This document shows, one piece after another, positions 4,398 through 5,821 of a stretch of DNA of 5,821 bases. The notes under the pieces are model-generated. The model searched no databases. It saw only the letters and a list, made by a program, of their open reading frames with translations, and was not told the DNA's origin. The first letter of the stretch is position 1; each line of letters begins with the position of its first letter. The stretch spans positions 1-5,821 of the forward strand of contig CALNBC010000078.1 in NCBI GenBank assembly GCA_937874755.1, given 5' to 3'. The translations under genes and the position numbers were made by a program. Source of the stretch: an uncultured Clostridia bacterium (lineage in GTDB: Bacteria > Bacillota > Clostridia > Christensenellales > CALWSW01).

Positions 4398-5511
4398 ATG
4401 GAAAAAGCGTACAAGTTTAGGATCTATCCAAACAAGGCACAAGAAGAACTGATTCAGAAAACATTCGGCTGTACGCGCTATGTGTATAACTATTACCTTG
4501 TGAAGCGCAAGACCGCATATGAGGAACGGAAAGAAACTCTCAATTACAACGCTTGTTCTGCCGACTTGACACAGATGAAGAAAGCAACGGAATGGCTCAA
4601 AGAAGTGGATGCTACTGCATTACAATCTAGTATCCGCGACCTTGACGAGGCGTATCAGAACTTCTTCCGCAGGGTAAAGAACGGAGAGAAACCAGGATAT
4701 CCGCATTTCAAAAGCAAGAAAGATAACAAGAAGGCATTTAAAAGTAAGTGTGTTGGAACAAATATCAAAGTTCTTGACAAGCACATTCAACTACCAAAGC
4801 TAGGGCTTGTAGAATGCCGCGTCTCAAAGCAAGTTGAAGGCCGCATTCTCTCTGCCACCGTAAGCCAGAACCCAAGCGGCAAGTATTTCGTTTCCGTTCT
4901 CTGCACCGACGTTGAGTGGCAACCGCTTGACCCCACAGGAGCCATTGTAGGGATAGACCTCGGACTAAAAGAAATTGCCATCACCTCTGACGGACAACAC
5001 ATTCCAAACCCATCTCGCCAAGTCACAGAAGAAACTTGCCAAACTCCAACGGCAGCTATCCCGAAAACCAAAGGATAGTGCAAACCGTGAGAAGGCGAGA
5101 ATTAAAGTGGCGCGTCTGCACGAGCACATTGCCAACCAGCGTCTTGACAAAATTCACAAGATGACTACCATCCTTGTTCAAGACTATGACCTGATTGCAA
5201 TGGAAACGCTGATGCCAAAGAACATGGTGAAGAACCGCAAACTTGCAAAGGCAATCAGCGACGCGGCGTGGGGCGAAGTGGCAAGGCAATTGGAATACAA
5301 AACGAGATGGTACGGCAAGTGTCAAGTTAAAGTAGACCGCTTCTTCCCCAGCAGCCAGACCTGTAACCGTTGCGGATTCGTAAACAAGGCCACGAAAGAC
5401 CTTGCTATCCGTGAATGGGATTGTCCGCAATGCGGGGAACACAATGACCGCGATATAAATGCGGCAAAGAACATCCTAGATGAAGGTGTGCGGATTGTAA
5501 ACGCCGCCTAA
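4398..5511 (+). pseudogene. tnpB: TnpB, frameshifted by a 5-base deletion
   Basis: The start ATG at 4398 follows AGGTGAT, as in copy 1. The frame is sound to N204-P205 (5007-5012, keeping D187 in VGIDLG), then shifts and stops at 5078. The remainder is open in another frame from the LAKSQKKLAKLQ region to the stop at 5511 and keeps METL, the four zinc cysteines and the DRDINAAKN aspartate. Compared with copy 1, 7 bases replace 12 between the NP and KSQKK codons, a net loss of 5. Restoring AAGCA would give NPKHLAKSQ. The RuvC aspartate and glutamate are therefore on separate peptides and nuclease activity should be lost. The rest lacks other damage, so the lesion is recent or an assembly error. 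Confidence 0.88.
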
Positions 5512-5648
5512 AATAGATTTGTACCGTAGGACATGCGGGAAGTTACGCTTCTGGACAGCATGTAAGACGCAAGGGCGCGACGCTGAATGAAGGAAGAATC
5601 CCCTGGCTTTAGCCATGGGGAGTGTCAATATTGTAGCCTTATATCCCC
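5512..5648 (+). ncRNA. Copy 2 omega RNA (reRNA) with guide
   Basis: Downstream of tnpB the stem CCGTA-GGACA-TGCGG (5524-5538) corresponds to copy 1's CCGTG-GGACG-CACGG, with paired changes that keep the helix. TTACGCT (5543-5549) pairs with AGC (5557-5559) and GTAA (5562-5565) around an AT bulge, and the right-end hairpin (5600-5620) follows. The scaffold ends at TCAA; the predicted guide is TATTGTAGCCTTATATCCCC (5629-5648), which is copy 1 left-end sequence. With its own TnpB broken, it would need TnpB from copy 1 or elsewhere. The 5' boundary is not determined. Confidence 0.65.
5596..5628 (+). repeat. Copy 2 right end: guide, hairpin, TCAA cleavage site
   Basis: GAAT (5596-5599), stem CCCC-TGGC, loop TTTA, GCCA-T-GGGG (5600-5620), AGTG, then TCAA (5625-5628). 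The layout equals that of copy 1, with the C-G pair at the fifth stem position replaced by T-A, a compensated change. Confidence 0.85.
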
Positions 5649-5686
5649 ATGCCTGAAGGCAGGGGTTTTACGGCTGTCATGATAAA
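5629..5686 (-). repeat. Displaced left end of copy 1
   Basis: On the minus strand TTTAT (5686-5682) is followed by CATGACAGCCGTAAAA and a bulged-T hairpin CCCC-TGCC, loop TTCA, GGCA-T-GGGG (5665-5645), then ATATAAGGC. This matches copy 2's left end (3875-3926) nearly base for base but in the opposite direction, and it stops at the copy 2 right boundary. It is the missing distal part of copy 1, not a third element. Confidence 0.85.
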
Positions 5687-5712
5687 AAAGCCCGCCCCCA
5701 TTAGGAGGCGGC
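5684..5712 (-). terminator. Intrinsic terminator, leftward
   Basis: The minus strand forms GCCGCCTCC (5712-5704), loop TAAT, GGGGGCGGGC (5699-5690) with one bulged base, followed by six Ts (5689-5684). It ends the transcript of the gene that stops at 5769. Copy 1 inserted immediately after the T run, whose last five bases with AT make the TTTAT target. Confidence 0.8.
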
Positions 5713-5714
5713 TG

Positions 5715-5766
5715 TGTCGCGGTTATAATCGGCAGTTGTCGCGTCTTTTGCGACAGTTGCGGTTAT
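5715..5766. repeat. Cluster of short TGTCGC and GCGGTTAT repeats
   Basis: TGTCGC occurs at 5715-5720 and 5737-5742, with an inverted copy GCGACA at 5750-5755 that can form a hairpin with the second. GCGGTTAT occurs at 5719-5726 and 5759-5766. They fill the space between the upstream gene's stop and the terminator. Role unknown; a remnant of a duplication or a pause hairpin is possible. Confidence 0.35.
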
Positions 5767-5768
5767 GG

Positions 5769-5821
5769 TCACTCTTCAGGCGGTTTGTCTTTCGCGTATG
5801 CGGCATCAACAAGCCCTTCAC
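5769..5821 (-). CDS. 3' end of an unidentified gene (partial)
   Basis: The last 16 codons before a TGA at 5771-5769 read EGLVDAAYAKDKPPEE. The frame enters from beyond the right edge. Ordinary composition, an acidic proline-containing tail and a good terminator about 57 bases downstream support a real C-terminus. The piece is too short to name. It points the same way as the phage genes, so it probably belonged to the same region before copy 1 inserted. Confidence 0.55.
   Translation of the reverse strand, partial: EGLVDAAYAKDKPPEE

Larger units (their letters stand above)
3880..5628 (+). mobile_element. IS200/IS605 element copy 2, nested in copy 1
   Basis: This plus-strand element begins after TTTAT (3875-3879) and ends in TCAA (5625-5628), 1749 bases long. 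It has an intact tnpA, a frameshifted tnpB, both subterminal bulged-T hairpins and a right-end omega RNA. It lies inside the left end of copy 1 in the opposite orientation: joining 3879 to 5629 restores a left end that aligns with copy 2's own from the hairpin to the TATAAT. It could still move with its own TnpA or that of copy 1, since the ends are intact. Confidence 0.9.
2175..5681 (-). mobile_element. IS200/IS605 element copy 1, interrupted by copy 2
   Basis: This minus-strand element carries intact tnpA and tnpB. Its left end begins just after TTTAT (5686-5682, minus strand) and its right end finishes with TCAA (2178-2175). Both ends have subterminal hairpins with a bulged T, the TnpA recognition form of this family. 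Copy 2 (3880-5628) has split its left end: the left-end hairpin lies at 5645-5665 and the tnpA promoter at 3829-3859. With copy 2 removed the element is 1758 bases. No target duplication is expected for this family and none is seen. The flank on the upstream side is the T run of an intrinsic terminator. Confidence 0.88.

Noticed and set aside
4787..5442. Minus-strand frames opposite copy 2 tnpB
   Set aside because: They are the complement of a recognised TnpB sequence with clear RuvC and zinc motifs, so the plus-strand reading explains them.
2183..5665. CRISPR-like repeats, because the CCCC-GGC-TTTA-GCC-GGGG hairpins recur four times
   Set aside because: They are subterminal IS ends, two per element in matching orientation, not regularly spaced repeats with spacers.
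5629..5686. Remnant of a third, independent IS element
   Set aside because: It restores copy 1's left end exactly when copy 2 is removed, so no extra element is needed.
5701..5729. Plus-strand promoter TTAGGA-17-TATAAT
   Set aside because: The -35 matches poorly, it overlaps the leftward terminator stem, and it would fire into no gene other than antisense to the partial one at the edge.

Overview
The window looks like Bacillota (Firmicutes) phage or prophage DNA that IS200/IS605-family elements have invaded. The evidence is a leftward run of tiny, stop-start-overlapping genes ending in a DUF1492/ArpU-like sigma-region-4 protein, AGGAGG-type ribosome binding sites, and TnpA/TnpB proteins of a type common in Clostridia and Negativicutes. 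I cannot name a genus. The phage part is visibly richer in G+C than the insertion sequences. The odd total length and a 55-base repeat at the left edge suggest that the window may be a whole assembly contig.

Layout. Positions 1-160 hold a 55-base piece of tnpB, a hairpin followed by a T run, a consensus sigma-70 promoter and a pair of operator-like repeats, all reading left. Positions 158-2106 hold about ten small phage-type genes, all on the minus strand and mostly joined by ATGA overlaps. They end with the DUF1492-like regulator, which in many phages lies just before the terminase genes. Positions 2175-5681 hold an IS200/IS605 element on the minus strand (copy 1, with intact tnpA and tnpB). 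A second, related element on the plus strand (copy 2, 3880-5628) has inserted into the left end of copy 1. Removing copy 2 rejoins copy 1's tnpA promoter to its own left-end hairpin, which now lies stranded at 5629-5681. The two reconstructed elements are 1758 and 1749 bases long. Both follow a TTTAT pentanucleotide and both end in TCAA. Positions 5682-5821 hold an intrinsic terminator and the last 16 codons of a minus-strand gene.

How the parts work together. TnpA is the Y1 HUH transposase that excises and inserts single-stranded elements at TTTAT. TnpB is the RNA-guided nuclease; its omega RNA comes from the right end and takes its guide from the flanking DNA. Copy 1 has all catalytic and zinc-binding residues of TnpB. 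Copy 2 has lost TnpB to a 5-base deletion but keeps tnpA, both ends and the omega RNA scaffold. Because copy 2 sits inside copy 1, its guide is a piece of copy 1's left end, so one element's RNA would be programmed against its relative. Compensatory changes between the two right ends support a folded omega RNA.

The left edge is the second point of interest. A TTGACA-17-TATAAT promoter is followed within a few bases by a 12-bp hairpin that contains both a Shine-Dalgarno sequence and an ATG. After the hairpin the sequence switches, exactly after another TTTAT, to 55 bases identical to copy 2 tnpB.
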